From Thermomonas sp. (GTDB taxonomy: Bacteria > Pseudomonadota > Gammaproteobacteria > Xanthomonadales > Xanthomonadaceae), in contig JAIMKJ010000024.1 in assembly GCA_020692565.1 (NCBI GenBank), positions 13,501 to 60,872 of the forward strand: a stretch of DNA of 47,372 bases, in the 5' to 3' direction. The notes below the pieces were generated by a model. The model was not told where the DNA came from. It saw nothing but the letters and a program-made list of their open reading frames with translations, and made no database searches. The position numbers and the translations under genes are program-made. Shown here piece by piece: positions 33,109 through 42,943 of this stretch. Each line of letters opens with the position of its first letter. Positions within the stretch are counted from its first letter, which is position 1.

Positions 33109-36100
33109 TCATCCGGCGAGCATGGCCTGGATGTCTTCTTCGGACAGACCTTCGAGCTGCTGCAGCATCCCGTCCAGATCGTCCTGGTCGAGGCTCTGCA
33201 TACGCTGGACCATCAACAGCTCCGCGAACCCCGCCACCGTCGGCGCCTCGAACATCATCCGCAGGGTGATGTCGGCGCCGAGCGCATTCTGCATGCGGGT
33301 CACGAGTTGGGTCGCCAGCAGCGAATGCCCGCCGAGATCGAAGAAATTGTCGTAGATGCCGATCCGCGGCAGACCGAGCACCTCGGCCCACAGCGCGGCC
33401 AGGGTTTCTTCCTCGGTGCTGCGCGGCGCGGCGTATTCGGCGACCGCGAAGGCCTCCGCATCCGGTGCCGGCAGCGCGCGGCGGTCGACCTTGCCATTCG
33501 GCGTCAGCGGCAGCCGCTCCAGGCAGACGAACGCCGAAGGCATCATGTATTCGGGCAGGCGCTCGCGGGCCAGCGCGCGCAGGGCGGCGACGTCGATGCC
33601 GCCGTCCGTCGATACGCCCGAGGACGCGATGAGGTAAGCGACCAGACGCTTGTCCCCCGGGCGATCCTCGCGGCAGATCACCACCGCCTGCGCGACCTCG
33701 TCGCTCAGGCCCAGCACCGATTCGATTTCGCCCAGCTCGATGCGGAATCCGCGCAACTTCACCTGATGATCGATCCGGCCGATCACCTCCAGACGGCCGT
33801 CCCGACGCCAGCGCGCAAGATCGCCGGTGCGGTACAGCCGTCCGCCGGGACGCGAGCCGAACGGATCGTCGATGAATTTTTCGGCGGTGAGTTCGGGGCG
33901 GTCGAGATAATCGCGGGCGACGCCGAGCCCACCGATCAGCAGTTCGCCGGGTATGCCCGTCGGCTGCAACTGCATGCGACGATCGACGACATACACCTCG
34001 GTGTTCGCGATCGGACGCCCGATCGCGATCGCATCCTGGCCCGGCCGCACCTGTTCGAGCGCCGACCACACCGTGGTCTCGGTGGGGCCGTAGACATTCC
34101 AGAGCTCGCGACCGCACGCCAGCAGCCGGTCGGCCAGTTCGCGCGGGAGCGCTTCGCCGCCGCACAGCATGCGCATGCCCGGACGACCGCGCCAGCCCGA
34201 ATCCAGCAACATGCGCCAGGTCGCGGGCGTCGCCTGCATGACCGTGACGTCCTCGGCATCGAGTAGCGCCGCGAGCGCGACGCCGTCGGCGACAGTGGCG
34301 CGGTCGGCCAGCGCGATGCGGGCACCCACGGTCAGCGGCAACATCAATTCGAGCAGCGCGATGTCGAACGACAGCGTGGTGATCGCGCACAGCGTGTCGT
34401 CCGCGCCAAGACCGGGTTCGCGCGCCATCGAAGCGAGGAAATTCACCGCGGCGCGATGCGGAATGCGCACGCCCTTGGGGCGACCGGTGGAGCCGGACGT
34501 GAAGATCACGTACGCGATGTCGTCCGGACCGGCCACGGCGCCGCCATCTGCCTTCACATCCGCCGCCGTATCCAGCGCGTCCTCGATGGTCAGCACCGCG
34601 TGACGGCCGGCCGGCAATTCGGACACCAGCGCGCGCTCGGTCACCACCACCGGCGCGGCCGAATCCTCCAGCATGAAACCGATGCGGTCGGCCGGATAAC
34701 TCGGGTCCAGCGGCACATAGGCGGCCCCGGCCTTGAGCGCGCCCAGCAGCGCCACCAGCATCCGCGGCGAGCGCTCCAGGAACAGCCCGACCATCCGCCC
34801 GGGACCGCAGCCCTGCGCGCGCAGGCGCGCCGCGAGCCGTTCGGCCTGCGCATCCAGTTCGGCATAGGTCAGCCGGTCCGCGCCCTGCACCACCGCGATG
34901 GCCTGCGGCGTACGCGCGGCCTGCGCCGCGAACAGGGCCTGCAGGGTGTTTTCGGCCGGCAGCGGCGCCGCGGTGGCGTTCCAGTCGAGCCGCAGGCGTT
35001 TGCGCTCCTGCGGCGGCAGGATGTCGATATCGCCGATCCGTTGACCGGCATCGTCCACCACCGCGCGCAGCAGTTGTTCGAGATGATCGGCGAAGGCTTC
35101 GATGTAACCGACGTCGAACAGATCGGTCGCGTATTCGATCAGCATCGACAGGCCGCCGCCGCCTTCGCTGGCGAAGATCGACAGATCGGAGCGCGCGGTG
35201 CCGGAATGGGTGGCGCTGACGTCCACCGGGACCAGCGTCAATCCGGGCAGCACGATCGGCTCGACCGGGAAATTCTGGTAGAACAGCATCGTTTGGAACA
35301 GCGGCGCATGGCTGAGATCGCGATCGATGCTCAAGGTTTCGAGCAGACGTTCGACCGGCAGATCCTGGTTCGCATAGCTGTCGAGCGTCGACGTCTTCAC
35401 CTGCGCCAGGAACTCGCGGAACGTGGGATTGCCCGACAAGTCCACGCGCAGCGGCAGGGTGTTGACGAAGAACCCGACCAGCGGCTCGATCTCGCGTCGC
35501 GGCCGGTTGGCGTTGCCGACACCGACGACGATGTCTTCCTGGCCCGAATACCGCGACAGCAGCGTCTGGTAAGCGGCGAGGAAGGTCATGAACGCGGTCG
35601 TGCCCTCCTGCCGGCTGAAACGCTTGACCGTTTCGTAGAGCTCGGCGGGAATCGTGCGCTGCAGGATCGCGCCGCGATAACTCTGTACCGGCGGACGCGG
35701 ACGATCGCCGGGCAGTTCCAGCACCGGCGGCGCGGCCGGGAAACGCTGCTGCCAATATTCGAGCTGCTTGCCGAGACCTTCGCTGCCCAGCTCTTCCAGT
35801 TGCCACAGCGTGTAATCGGCGTACTGGATCGGCAATTCGGGCAGCGGCGAAGGTTCGCCGGCCAGAAACGCGCGATAGAGCTGGGTCAACTCGCCGTACA
35901 GCACGCCGAACGACCAGCCGTCCACGGCGATATGGTGCGCGCTGAGGATCAGCACATGATCGTCTTCGGCGATCCGGGCCAGCATCGCGCGGAACACCGG
36001 ACCGTTGACGAGATCGAACGGCGCACGCGCATCCGCGCGCGCAAGATCGAACGCGGCGGCTTCGCGCGCGTCGCCCCCATCCGCATCGACCGCACGCGTG

Positions 36101-36483
36101 GACAGGTCGTGGATGGGCAGCGGCTGCGATTGCGGCGGCAGTACGCGCTGCCACGGCCCTTGCTCGTCCTTCGGAAAGACGGTGCGCAGGCTTTCGTGCC
36201 GGTTCACGATCTCGTCGAGGGTGCGGCGCAACGCTTCGACATCGAGATTCCCGTACAGGCGCATCAGCGAGGTGACGTTGTAGACGCTGTTCCCGGGATC
36301 GAATTGATCGAGAATCCACAGCCGCTGCTGCGCGGACGACAGCGGCAGGCGTTGCGGACGCACGCGGCGGCCGATGTCCGCCTTGACCGGCGCCGTGGCG
36401 GCGGCCCTGCGTGCGAGTTGCTGCATCAGCAGCGCGCGTTTCTCCGGCGACAAACCGGCAAGACGTTGATCCAGCTCGCTCAT
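33109..36483 (-). CDS. NRPS module 2 (C-A-T), predicted glycine-activating
   Basis: 1124 aa, one elongation module. A helical N-terminal segment (LDQRLAGLSPEKRALLMQQL) like those that dock NRPS subunits, C domain with HHIAVDGWS about residue 181, A domain with FTSGSTGRPKG about 660 and YGPTETTVWS, T domain with FDLGGHSLLAT about 1049, then an acidic helical tail (QRMQSLDQDDLDGMLQQL) that could dock on the next subunit. The specificity code read by eye is DILQLGVVWK, nearly identical to known Gly codes such as DILQLGLIWK. Its ATG overlaps the upstream NRPS stop (36480-36483); 34 bp separate it from the next NRPS. No epimerase domain. Confidence 0.93.
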   Translation of the reverse strand: MSELDQRLAGLSPEKRALLMQQLARRAAATAPVKADIGRRVRPQRLPLSSAQQRLWILDQFDPGNSVYNVTSLMRLYGNLDVEALRRTLDEIVNRHESLRTVFPKDEQGPWQRVLPPQSQPLPIHDLSTRAVDADGGDAREAAAFDLARADARAPFDLVNGPVFRAMLARIAEDDHVLILSAHHIAVDGWSFGVLYGELTQLYRAFLAGEPSPLPELPIQYADYTLWQLEELGSEGLGKQLEYWQQRFPAAPPVLELPGDRPRPPVQSYRGAILQRTIPAELYETVKRFSRQEGTTAFMTFLAAYQTLLSRYSGQEDIVVGVGNANRPRREIEPLVGFFVNTLPLRVDLSGNPTFREFLAQVKTSTLDSYANQDLPVERLLETLSIDRDLSHAPLFQTMLFYQNFPVEPIVLPGLTLVPVDVSATHSGTARSDLSIFASEGGGGLSMLIEYATDLFDVGYIEAFADHLEQLLRAVVDDAGQRIGDIDILPPQERKRLRLDWNATAAPLPAENTLQALFAAQAARTPQAIAVVQGADRLTYAELDAQAERLAARLRAQGCGPGRMVGLFLERSPRMLVALLGALKAGAAYVPLDPSYPADRIGFMLEDSAAPVVVTERALVSELPAGRHAVLTIEDALDTAADVKADGGAVAGPDDIAYVIFTSGSTGRPKGVRIPHRAAVNFLASMAREPGLGADDTLCAITTLSFDIALLELMLPLTVGARIALADRATVADGVALAALLDAEDVTVMQATPATWRMLLDSGWRGRPGMRMLCGGEALPRELADRLLACGRELWNVYGPTETTVWSALEQVRPGQDAIAIGRPIANTEVYVVDRRMQLQPTGIPGELLIGGLGVARDYLDRPELTAEKFIDDPFGSRPGGRLYRTGDLARWRRDGRLEVIGRIDHQVKLRGFRIELGEIESVLGLSDEVAQAVVICREDRPGDKRLVAYLIASSGVSTDGGIDVAALRALARERLPEYMMPSAFVCLERLPLTPNGKVDRRALPAPDAEAFAVAEYAAPRSTEEETLAALWAEVLGLPRIGIYDNFFDLGGHSLLATQLVTRMQNALGADITLRMMFEAPTVAGFAELLMVQRMQSLDQDDLDGMLQQLEGLSEEDIQAMLAG

Positions 36484-39400
36484 GCACCGCTCCGGCTTTT
36501 GCTGTCGGCCGACAACCGTTGGAGGATCTCGTCGTCGCTCATGCTTTCGAGGTTCTGCAGCATCGATGCCATCGCCAACTGATCGGCCGCTTCGCATGCC
36601 GCGGCCACCCGCGCCGCCATCTGCTCCAGGGTCGGAGACTCGAACAGCACGCGCAACGGCAATTCGACGCCGAAGTCGTATTCGATCCGCGCCAGCATCT
36701 GGGTCGCGAGCAGCGAATGGCCGCCGAGATCGAAGAAATTGCCGCGCACGTCGACGCGTTTCAGGTTCAGCAGATCGCCCCACAGCGCGACCAGCGCCTC
36801 TTCTTCCGGCGTGCGCGGCGCGATGTGATCGGCACGCTCGCCGATCGCGGCGTCCGGGGCCGGCAGCGCGTTGCGATCGACCTTGCCGTTCGGCGTCAGC
36901 GGGAAGGCCTCCAGCGCCACGAATGCGGCCGGCACCATGTATTCGGGCAACGCGCTCTTGAGGTAGGCGCGCAGTTCGGCATCGGCGACGGGGCCGCCGT
37001 CTCTTGTGCGGCTTTCATGAGTGTAATAAGCGACCAGGCGCTGATCGCCGGGCCGGTCCTCGCGACAATGCACCACCGCCTGGGTCACGCCTTCGTACTG
37101 CGCGAGTACGGTTTCGATTTCGCCCAACTCGATGCGGAAACCGCGCAGCTTGATCTGATGATCGATCCGGCCGACCACCTGCACCGTGCCGTCCGTGCGC
37201 CAGAACGCCAGATCGCCGGTGCGGTACAGGCGCGCGTCGTCGCCTGCCGAGAACGGATCGGCGATGAATTTCTCGGCGGTGAGATCGGGGCGTTCGCGAT
37301 ACCCCGCGGCCAGGCCTTCGCCACCGATCAGCAATTCGCCCGGCACGCCGACCGGAAGCGGTTGCATGTGCCGGTCGACGATGTGGATGCGGGTGTTGTC
37401 GACCGGCCGGCCGACGATGATCGGGCCGGTACCGGCCTCGACCCTGCACAGCGCCGAATACACCGTGGTTTCGGTCGGGCCGTAGAGATTCCACAGCTCC
37501 GGCGCCATCGGCAGCAGTCGGTCGGCCAGCTCGCGCGGCAGGGCTTCGCCGGTGGAGATGATGCGCATGTCAGGCTTGCCCACCCAGCCCACGTCCAGCA
37601 GCATGCGCCACGTCGCGGGCGTGGCCTGCATGATCGTGAGCGCCTCGGCATCGATCAGCTTGCGCAGGCGCAGGCCGTCGCGCACGGTATCGCGGTCGAC
37701 CAGCAGGATGCGCGCGCCGACCGTCAGCGGAATCACCAGTTCGGTGAGCGCGATGTCGAACGACAGGGTGCTGATCGCACAGATGGTGTCGTCCGGACCG
37801 ATGCCCGGTTCGCGGGCGATCGAACGGATCAGGTTGACCGCGGATTTCTGGCGGATTTCCACGCCTTTCGGCTTGCCCGTCGAACCCGAGGTGAAGATCA
37901 CATAGGCCGGATCGTTCGCGCCGACGCCGCTGTCGGGGCAGCGCTGCGCGGACGCCGGCAGCGCCGCGTCCGCATCGACCACCACGACCGACGGCATCGC
38001 CACCGGCAGCGCATCGCGCAGCGTCGCCTGGGTGACCAGCACGGTCGAGCGCGAGGTTTCGACCATGTAGGCCAGGCGGTCCACCGGATAGCCGGGATCC
38101 AGCGGCACGTAGGCGCCGCCGGCCTTCAGGATCGCCATGAGGCCAATCAGCATCTCCGGCGAACGCTCGACGTAAAGCCCGACCAGCACACCGGGCTTCA
38201 CGCCCAGTGCGCGCAACTCGATGGCGACCGCGTCGGCACGGAGGTCGAGCTCGCGGTAACGCATCGCCCGTGCGCCGAACTGCACCGCGGTCGCATCGGG
38301 CGTGCGCGCGACCTGCTCCGCGAACAGCGCGGCGATCGTGGGCTTGCCCGGAAGTTCGCGGAAGGTGTCGTTCCAACGCGCCTGTTCGTCGCACTCCGCC
38401 GCGGTCAGCAGCGGCAGCTCGAATACCGGCGTATGCGGCGCGTCGGCAGCGGCTTCCAGCAGGGTCAGCAGATGTCCGCCCATGCGCTGGATCGTCGCAT
38501 CGTCGTACAGCTCGGTGCTGTACTCGAACATCAACTCGCCTTCGTGGTGCTGATTGACGAACAGGCTGAGATCGCTCTGCGCCGTCGGCGGCCGGATATC
38601 GCCCAGAGCCACATCCTCCACGCGAACGCCGGTCATCACCGAGTTCTCCATGGGATAGCTCTGGAAGAAATACATGACCTGCGCGAACGGCGTGTAGCTG
38701 ATCGATCGCGGCAGGCGCATCTCCTCGAAAATGCGGTCCAACGGCGTATCCGCATTCTCCATCGCATGCAGCAGGGTCGCCTGCGCGCGGGCGAGGATTT
38801 CGATGAAATCGGGGTTGCCGGACAGGTCGGCGCGGAGCGGCAAGGTGTTGACGAAAAAGCCGATCACCGGCGCCAGTTCGTGCCGGCTGCGACCGGCGAC
38901 GCCCATCGCCGTCACGACCTGTTCCTGGCCGGTGTAGCGCGACAGCAGGACCTGGAACGCCGCCAGCACCACGGTCGACAGCGTGGTCTGCCGTTCGCGC
39001 GCAAGCGCCTGCAGCCGCGCGTAGAGCGGCGCCGGAATATCGGTCGAACGGATCGCACCGCGGAAGGTCTGCGCCGCCGGACGCGGCCGGTCGGTAGGCA
39101 GATCGAGCACCGAAGGCGCACCGGCGAGATGCTGCTTCCAGAAGTCGAGCTGCGGGCGCAGACGCTCGCCGCCCCAGGTTTCGTTCTGCCACAGCGCGAC
39201 ATCGGCGATCTGCAGCTCGGGCGCGGCGGTGTCGATCGCTTCGCCGGCGCGCAGGCGGTCGTAGCCGTCGTACATTTCGCGCAGCAGGCTGGTGATCGAC
39301 CAACCGTCGATGGCGATGTGGTGGAAGGTCAGCACCAGCAGGTGCAGTTCGGGACCGACGCCGATCAGCGCCGCCCTGATCGGCGGGCCGACCTGCAGCG

Positions 39401-39842
39401 AGAAGGGCTTCGCGGTTTCCTCTCGCGCGATCCGGAACGCATCCTCGCGGCGCGCATCGGGGTCGTGGCCCGTGGCCGAGCATTCGCTCCACGGCAAGGT
39501 CTGCGCGGCAAGAATCTTCTGGTACGGCTCGCCGGCATTCGCCGGATAGACCGTCCGCAATATTTCGTGCCGATCGATCAACGACTGGATCGCGCGACGC
39601 AGATCCGCGGCATCGAGCGCGCCGTGCAGCCACTGCGCGGACGGCGAGTTGTAGGCCACCATGCCGGGAGAAAGCCGGTCGAGCAGCCACAACCGACGCT
39701 GGCCGAACGTCAGCGGAATATGTTCCGGACGCGGTCTGGGGCGAATACGCGACCGGGCCATGCGCTCGCGCAGCGATGCCTGCCGCAGGAGCTCTCGCCG
39801 TTCGGGAGAGAGGTGGGCGAGGCGCTCTTCGAATTCATTCAT
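36480..39842 (-). CDS. NRPS module 1 (C-A-T), first gene of the operon
   Basis: 1120 aa from the ATG at 39840-39842, chosen because it precedes the helical NEFEERLAHLSPERREL segment shared by the other subunits. C domain with HHIAIDGWS about residue 172, A domain with FTSGSTGKPKG about 649 and YGPTETTVYS, T domain FDLGGHSLLAT about 1037, then an acidic tail (LENLESM-like: MLQNLESMSDDEILQRL). If the operon is collinear this is the loading module, and a C domain in that place suggests the first residue is N-acylated or that an earlier unit exists elsewhere. The A-domain code read by eye is D-I-T-Q-I-T-L-V-Y-K, related to the Gly subclass in scaffold but with bulkier pocket residues; I make no substrate call. 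Confidence 0.92.
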   Translation of the reverse strand: MNEFEERLAHLSPERRELLRQASLRERMARSRIRPRPRPEHIPLTFGQRRLWLLDRLSPGMVAYNSPSAQWLHGALDAADLRRAIQSLIDRHEILRTVYPANAGEPYQKILAAQTLPWSECSATGHDPDARREDAFRIAREETAKPFSLQVGPPIRAALIGVGPELHLLVLTFHHIAIDGWSITSLLREMYDGYDRLRAGEAIDTAAPELQIADVALWQNETWGGERLRPQLDFWKQHLAGAPSVLDLPTDRPRPAAQTFRGAIRSTDIPAPLYARLQALARERQTTLSTVVLAAFQVLLSRYTGQEQVVTAMGVAGRSRHELAPVIGFFVNTLPLRADLSGNPDFIEILARAQATLLHAMENADTPLDRIFEEMRLPRSISYTPFAQVMYFFQSYPMENSVMTGVRVEDVALGDIRPPTAQSDLSLFVNQHHEGELMFEYSTELYDDATIQRMGGHLLTLLEAAADAPHTPVFELPLLTAAECDEQARWNDTFRELPGKPTIAALFAEQVARTPDATAVQFGARAMRYRELDLRADAVAIELRALGVKPGVLVGLYVERSPEMLIGLMAILKAGGAYVPLDPGYPVDRLAYMVETSRSTVLVTQATLRDALPVAMPSVVVVDADAALPASAQRCPDSGVGANDPAYVIFTSGSTGKPKGVEIRQKSAVNLIRSIAREPGIGPDDTICAISTLSFDIALTELVIPLTVGARILLVDRDTVRDGLRLRKLIDAEALTIMQATPATWRMLLDVGWVGKPDMRIISTGEALPRELADRLLPMAPELWNLYGPTETTVYSALCRVEAGTGPIIVGRPVDNTRIHIVDRHMQPLPVGVPGELLIGGEGLAAGYRERPDLTAEKFIADPFSAGDDARLYRTGDLAFWRTDGTVQVVGRIDHQIKLRGFRIELGEIETVLAQYEGVTQAVVHCREDRPGDQRLVAYYTHESRTRDGGPVADAELRAYLKSALPEYMVPAAFVALEAFPLTPNGKVDRNALPAPDAAIGERADHIAPRTPEEEALVALWGDLLNLKRVDVRGNFFDLGGHSLLATQMLARIEYDFGVELPLRVLFESPTLEQMAARVAAACEAADQLAMASMLQNLESMSDDEILQRLSADSKSRSGA

Positions 39843-40136
39843 TCCGTTCAACTTCCGTGCGACTGCTTGCGTGCGATTGCGCGCGTGATGGGAGTCCCCG
39901 CCCATTTCGCTGCGATCATAATAATACTTTCCAACCTACCACACTCCGCTTATTCTGCAATCGAAAGGACCGGTTTTGATAATGTCTGGCATCTTCCGGA
40001 TTCCAATGGCTCGATGCATGTCCGGATTATTCTGGTTTTTACGAAATATGCATTTTCCACGCGAACCGCGACGACCGATGCCCTGCCGCAACCACGCCGC
40101 GACAGGCCGGTATCGCTACGGACAGCTCCCCGCACG
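39843..40136. promoter_or_regulatory. Divergent promoter region, NRPS operon versus aldolase operon
   Basis: 294 bp between two outward-facing operons, strikingly A/T-rich at 39915-39990 and 40020-40065. On the minus strand TATTATTATGAT (39917-39928) offers overlapping -10 boxes for the NRPS genes, but no good -35 sits at standard distance, so an activator may be needed. TCCGGATT occurs twice in direct orientation (about 39995 and 40021). Exact promoters are unassigned. Confidence 0.45.
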
Positions 40137-41216
40137 ATGAATCAGACGACCGCCACCGACCCCATGCAACCGCCGCCTCCGGGTTCCGCTGCGCCTGCCG
40201 CACTGGTCGCTTTGTCGGCGCGATTGGGCCGCGACGAGACCCTCGTACAGGGCGGCGGCGGCAATACTTCGCTCAAGTACGAAAACGATTTCTGGGTCAA
40301 AGCATCCGGTACCTGGCTCGCACAGGCTGAGACTCGGGATGTGTTCGTCCGCCTGCCGCTGGCCCGGGTCCGGGCGCTGATGACCGAAGCCGATGCGGAG
40401 TCCGCGCTGGCAGCGCTCACAGGCGCCGACGGGCTGCGACCCTCGATCGAAACCTCCCTGCACGCACTGCTGCCGCATGCGGTCGTGGCGCACGTGCACT
40501 CGGTCAACGCGATCACCCGGGCGGTTCGCCCGGATGCCGAGACAGCACTGGCGCGCGCGCTCGACGGCCTGTCCTGGGCGTGGGTGCCCTATCGTCGCCC
40601 CGGCCTGCCGCTGACCGAAGCCATCCGCTCCGCGCTCGCCGCCGCACCGGTGCCGCCGGACATCCTGCTGCTCGCCAACCACGGCCTGGTGGTCGGGGGC
40701 CACGACTGCGCCGCGGCCGAGGCCCGACTGCGCGAGGTCGAACGCAGGCTTGCCCTGTCGCCGCGCCAGGCTCCCGGCCCGGATCTGGGCCGGCTGCAGG
40801 CCGTGAACGACGCAGGCTGGACCATTCCCGACGCCCCGCTGCTGCACGCGGTCGGCACCGACCGCATCGCCTGCGCGATCGCCGTCCGCGGCACGCTCTA
40901 CCCCGACCACGTCGTCTTCCTGGGCGAGCGAGCCGACATCGCGGACGAGAACCGCCCGCTCAGCCGGGCGCTCGCCGATGCGGCCGCGAGGCCACCGGTC
41001 TATGTCGTGGTGCCCGGCGCCGGCGTTCTGGTGTCCCCGACGCTGAGCGACGGCGCCCGTGCGATGCTCGGCTGTCTGGCGCAGGTGGGGCTGCGCTCGA
41101 ACACCGCCGACACCCTCCACTATCTCGACAGCGACGATGTCGCCGCGCTGATCGGCTGGGAGGCGGAAGCCTATCGCCTCGCCCGCGACCACATCGATGC
41201 GACTGCCGGCGCCTGA
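40137..41216 (+). CDS. Class II aldolase/adducin-family protein
   Basis: 359 aa. The fold is recognised from GGGGNTSLK (residues 39-47), the metal-binding HVHSVNA and LLANHGLVVGG, in the usual order for zinc-dependent class II aldolases such as fuculose- and rhamnulose-phosphate aldolases. The C-terminal about 120 residues (VFLGERADIADEN onward) extend beyond a minimal aldolase, as in the fused rhamnose-type aldolase/dehydrogenase family, here without a dehydrogenase. It would make or break a C-C bond in a phosphorylated sugar. First gene of a plus-strand operon with nucleotidyltransferase, methyltransferase and glycosyltransferase genes, so a biosynthetic role for an unusual glycan or polyol seems likely. 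The substrate cannot be read from sequence. Confidence 0.82.
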   Translation: MNQTTATDPMQPPPPGSAAPAALVALSARLGRDETLVQGGGGNTSLKYENDFWVKASGTWLAQAETRDVFVRLPLARVRALMTEADAESALAALTGADGLRPSIETSLHALLPHAVVAHVHSVNAITRAVRPDAETALARALDGLSWAWVPYRRPGLPLTEAIRSALAAAPVPPDILLLANHGLVVGGHDCAAAEARLREVERRLALSPRQAPGPDLGRLQAVNDAGWTIPDAPLLHAVGTDRIACAIAVRGTLYPDHVVFLGERADIADENRPLSRALADAAARPPVYVVVPGAGVLVSPTLSDGARAMLGCLAQVGLRSNTADTLHYLDSDDVAALIGWEAEAYRLARDHIDATAGA

Positions 41217-41253
41217 ACCGCTCACAGATCAAGGACGCAAGGAAGTTTGAAGC

Positions 41254-42891
41254 ATGCAGATCGTCGTACCCATGTCGGGCTTCGGAGAACGTTTCCGACG
41301 CGCGGGCCACAAGGTTCCGAAACCGCTGATCGAAGTCGACGGCAAACCGATCATCGCGCACGTCGTCGACCTGTTTCCCGGCGAAACCGATTTCCTGTTC
41401 GTCTGCAATCAGGACCACCTCGACGATCCTGAATTCGCGATGGCCGAGCAGTTGCGCCGCTATTGCCCCAGCGGGCGCATCGTCGGCATCGCGCCGCACA
41501 AGCTCGGCCCGGTCAATGCCGTCCTGCAGGCGATCGAGCACATCGATCCGTCCAAACCGACCATCGTCAACTACTGCGATTTCACCTGCGTCTGGGATTA
41601 CGCCGCGTTCAAGCGCCTTGTCGCCGAAGGTGGGTGGGACGGCGCGATCCCCTGCTATACCGGTTTCCATCCGCACATGATGGGTTCGATCAACTACGCC
41701 TATGTGCGGACCGAAGGCGAACGGGTACTGGCGATCCAGGAAAAGCAGCCATACACCGACGATCCGATGCGCGAGCACGCCTCCAGCGGCACGTATTACT
41801 TCGCGTCCGGCGCGCTGATGCGCGAGGCGTTCGAGCGCTGCATGGCGCGCCCCGATCTTGCGCTGGGCCAGGAGTATTACGTCAGCCTCGCCTATCGCCC
41901 GCTGCTGGAGGACGGCCGCCGCGTGGCGGTGTTCGGACTCCAACATTTCATGCAGTGGGGAACGCCGGAAGATCTCGGCGAATACCGCGCGTGGTCGGCC
42001 GCGTTCCGCGCGCTGGCCGATCCCGCGCGCGCGCGGCGCGCGGTACCGCAGCGCGGCACGACGATGGTGCCGATGGCCGGGCTGGGCTCGCGTTTCGCCG
42101 AAGCGGGTCATACCCTGCCGAAGCCGCTGATCCCGGTCTCCGGCGCACCGATGGTGGTGCAGGCGACCCGCGACCTGCCCGATGCCGAGCGCCATGTCTT
42201 CGTGCTGCGCCGCGACCTGCCCGGCCGCGTCGAAGTGGAAGCAACGCTGCGCGGGAATTTTTCCGGCTGCGCCATCGTCGAGCTGGACCGGGTGACCGAC
42301 GGCCAGGCGCGCACCTGCCTGCTCGGCATGGCGGGCGTGGATGCGGAAGCGCCGCTGACCATCGGCGCCTGCGACAACGGCGCGATCTACGACGCCGACG
42401 CGCTGCAGGCGGCACTCGCCGACGACAGCGCCGACGTGCTGGTCTGGGTCGCGCGCGGCTATCCGGGCGCGCTGCGGCGACCGACGCATTACGGCTGGGT
42501 CGAAGAAACCGGCGGCATCGTCCGCGGCGTGTCGGTGAAGACGCCGCTGACCGATCCCGCGCACGATCCGATCGTGGTCGGCACCTTCACGTTCAAGCGC
42601 GCCGGCGATTTCGCGGCTGCCGCACAGGCCATGATCGCGCGCGACGGCCGCGTCAACGGCGAGTTCTACGTCGACAGTTGCATCGAGGATGCGATCGCGC
42701 TCGGGCTGCGGGTGCGCGTGTTCGAGATCGAACACTACCTGTGCTGGGGCACGCCGGTCGACCTGCGAACGTTCGAATACTGGCAGCGTTGTTTCGACCG
42801 CTGGCCTTCGCACCCGTACCGGTTCGAATTGGACAGCCGCTGTCCGCGCACGCAATCCGCAGCCGGCGCCGCAAGCCCGTTTCCCGCATGA
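41254..42891 (+). CDS. Double nucleotidyltransferase (two NTP-transferase domains in one chain)
   Basis: 545 aa with an internal duplication. Domain 1 (about 1-255) starts IVVPMSGFGERFRRAG followed by KVPKPLIEVDGKPII; domain 2 (about 268-520) starts MVPMAGLGSRFAEAGH followed by TLPKPLIPVSGAPMV. Both have the G-x-G-x-R-F nucleotide loop and the PKPLI motif of sugar-phosphate nucleotidyltransferases, and both end in a related [HY]-x-x-x-WGTP[EV]DL segment. The first has NYCDFTCVWDY and the second GACDNGAIYD at the metal-binding Asp position. It probably activates a phosphorylated sugar or alcohol as a nucleotide diphosphate; two domains may handle two substrates or one may be regulatory. It starts 37 bp after the aldolase, with AAGGAAG upstream. 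Confidence 0.85.
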   Translation: MQIVVPMSGFGERFRRAGHKVPKPLIEVDGKPIIAHVVDLFPGETDFLFVCNQDHLDDPEFAMAEQLRRYCPSGRIVGIAPHKLGPVNAVLQAIEHIDPSKPTIVNYCDFTCVWDYAAFKRLVAEGGWDGAIPCYTGFHPHMMGSINYAYVRTEGERVLAIQEKQPYTDDPMREHASSGTYYFASGALMREAFERCMARPDLALGQEYYVSLAYRPLLEDGRRVAVFGLQHFMQWGTPEDLGEYRAWSAAFRALADPARARRAVPQRGTTMVPMAGLGSRFAEAGHTLPKPLIPVSGAPMVVQATRDLPDAERHVFVLRRDLPGRVEVEATLRGNFSGCAIVELDRVTDGQARTCLLGMAGVDAEAPLTIGACDNGAIYDADALQAALADDSADVLVWVARGYPGALRRPTHYGWVEETGGIVRGVSVKTPLTDPAHDPIVVGTFTFKRAGDFAAAAQAMIARDGRVNGEFYVDSCIEDAIALGLRVRVFEIEHYLCWGTPVDLRTFEYWQRCFDRWPSHPYRFELDSRCPRTQSAAGAASPFPA

Positions 42892-42943
42892 TGTCCGGAC
42901 CGCTCAGACACGCACGCAACGATCACGGAATCGATTGAAGACC

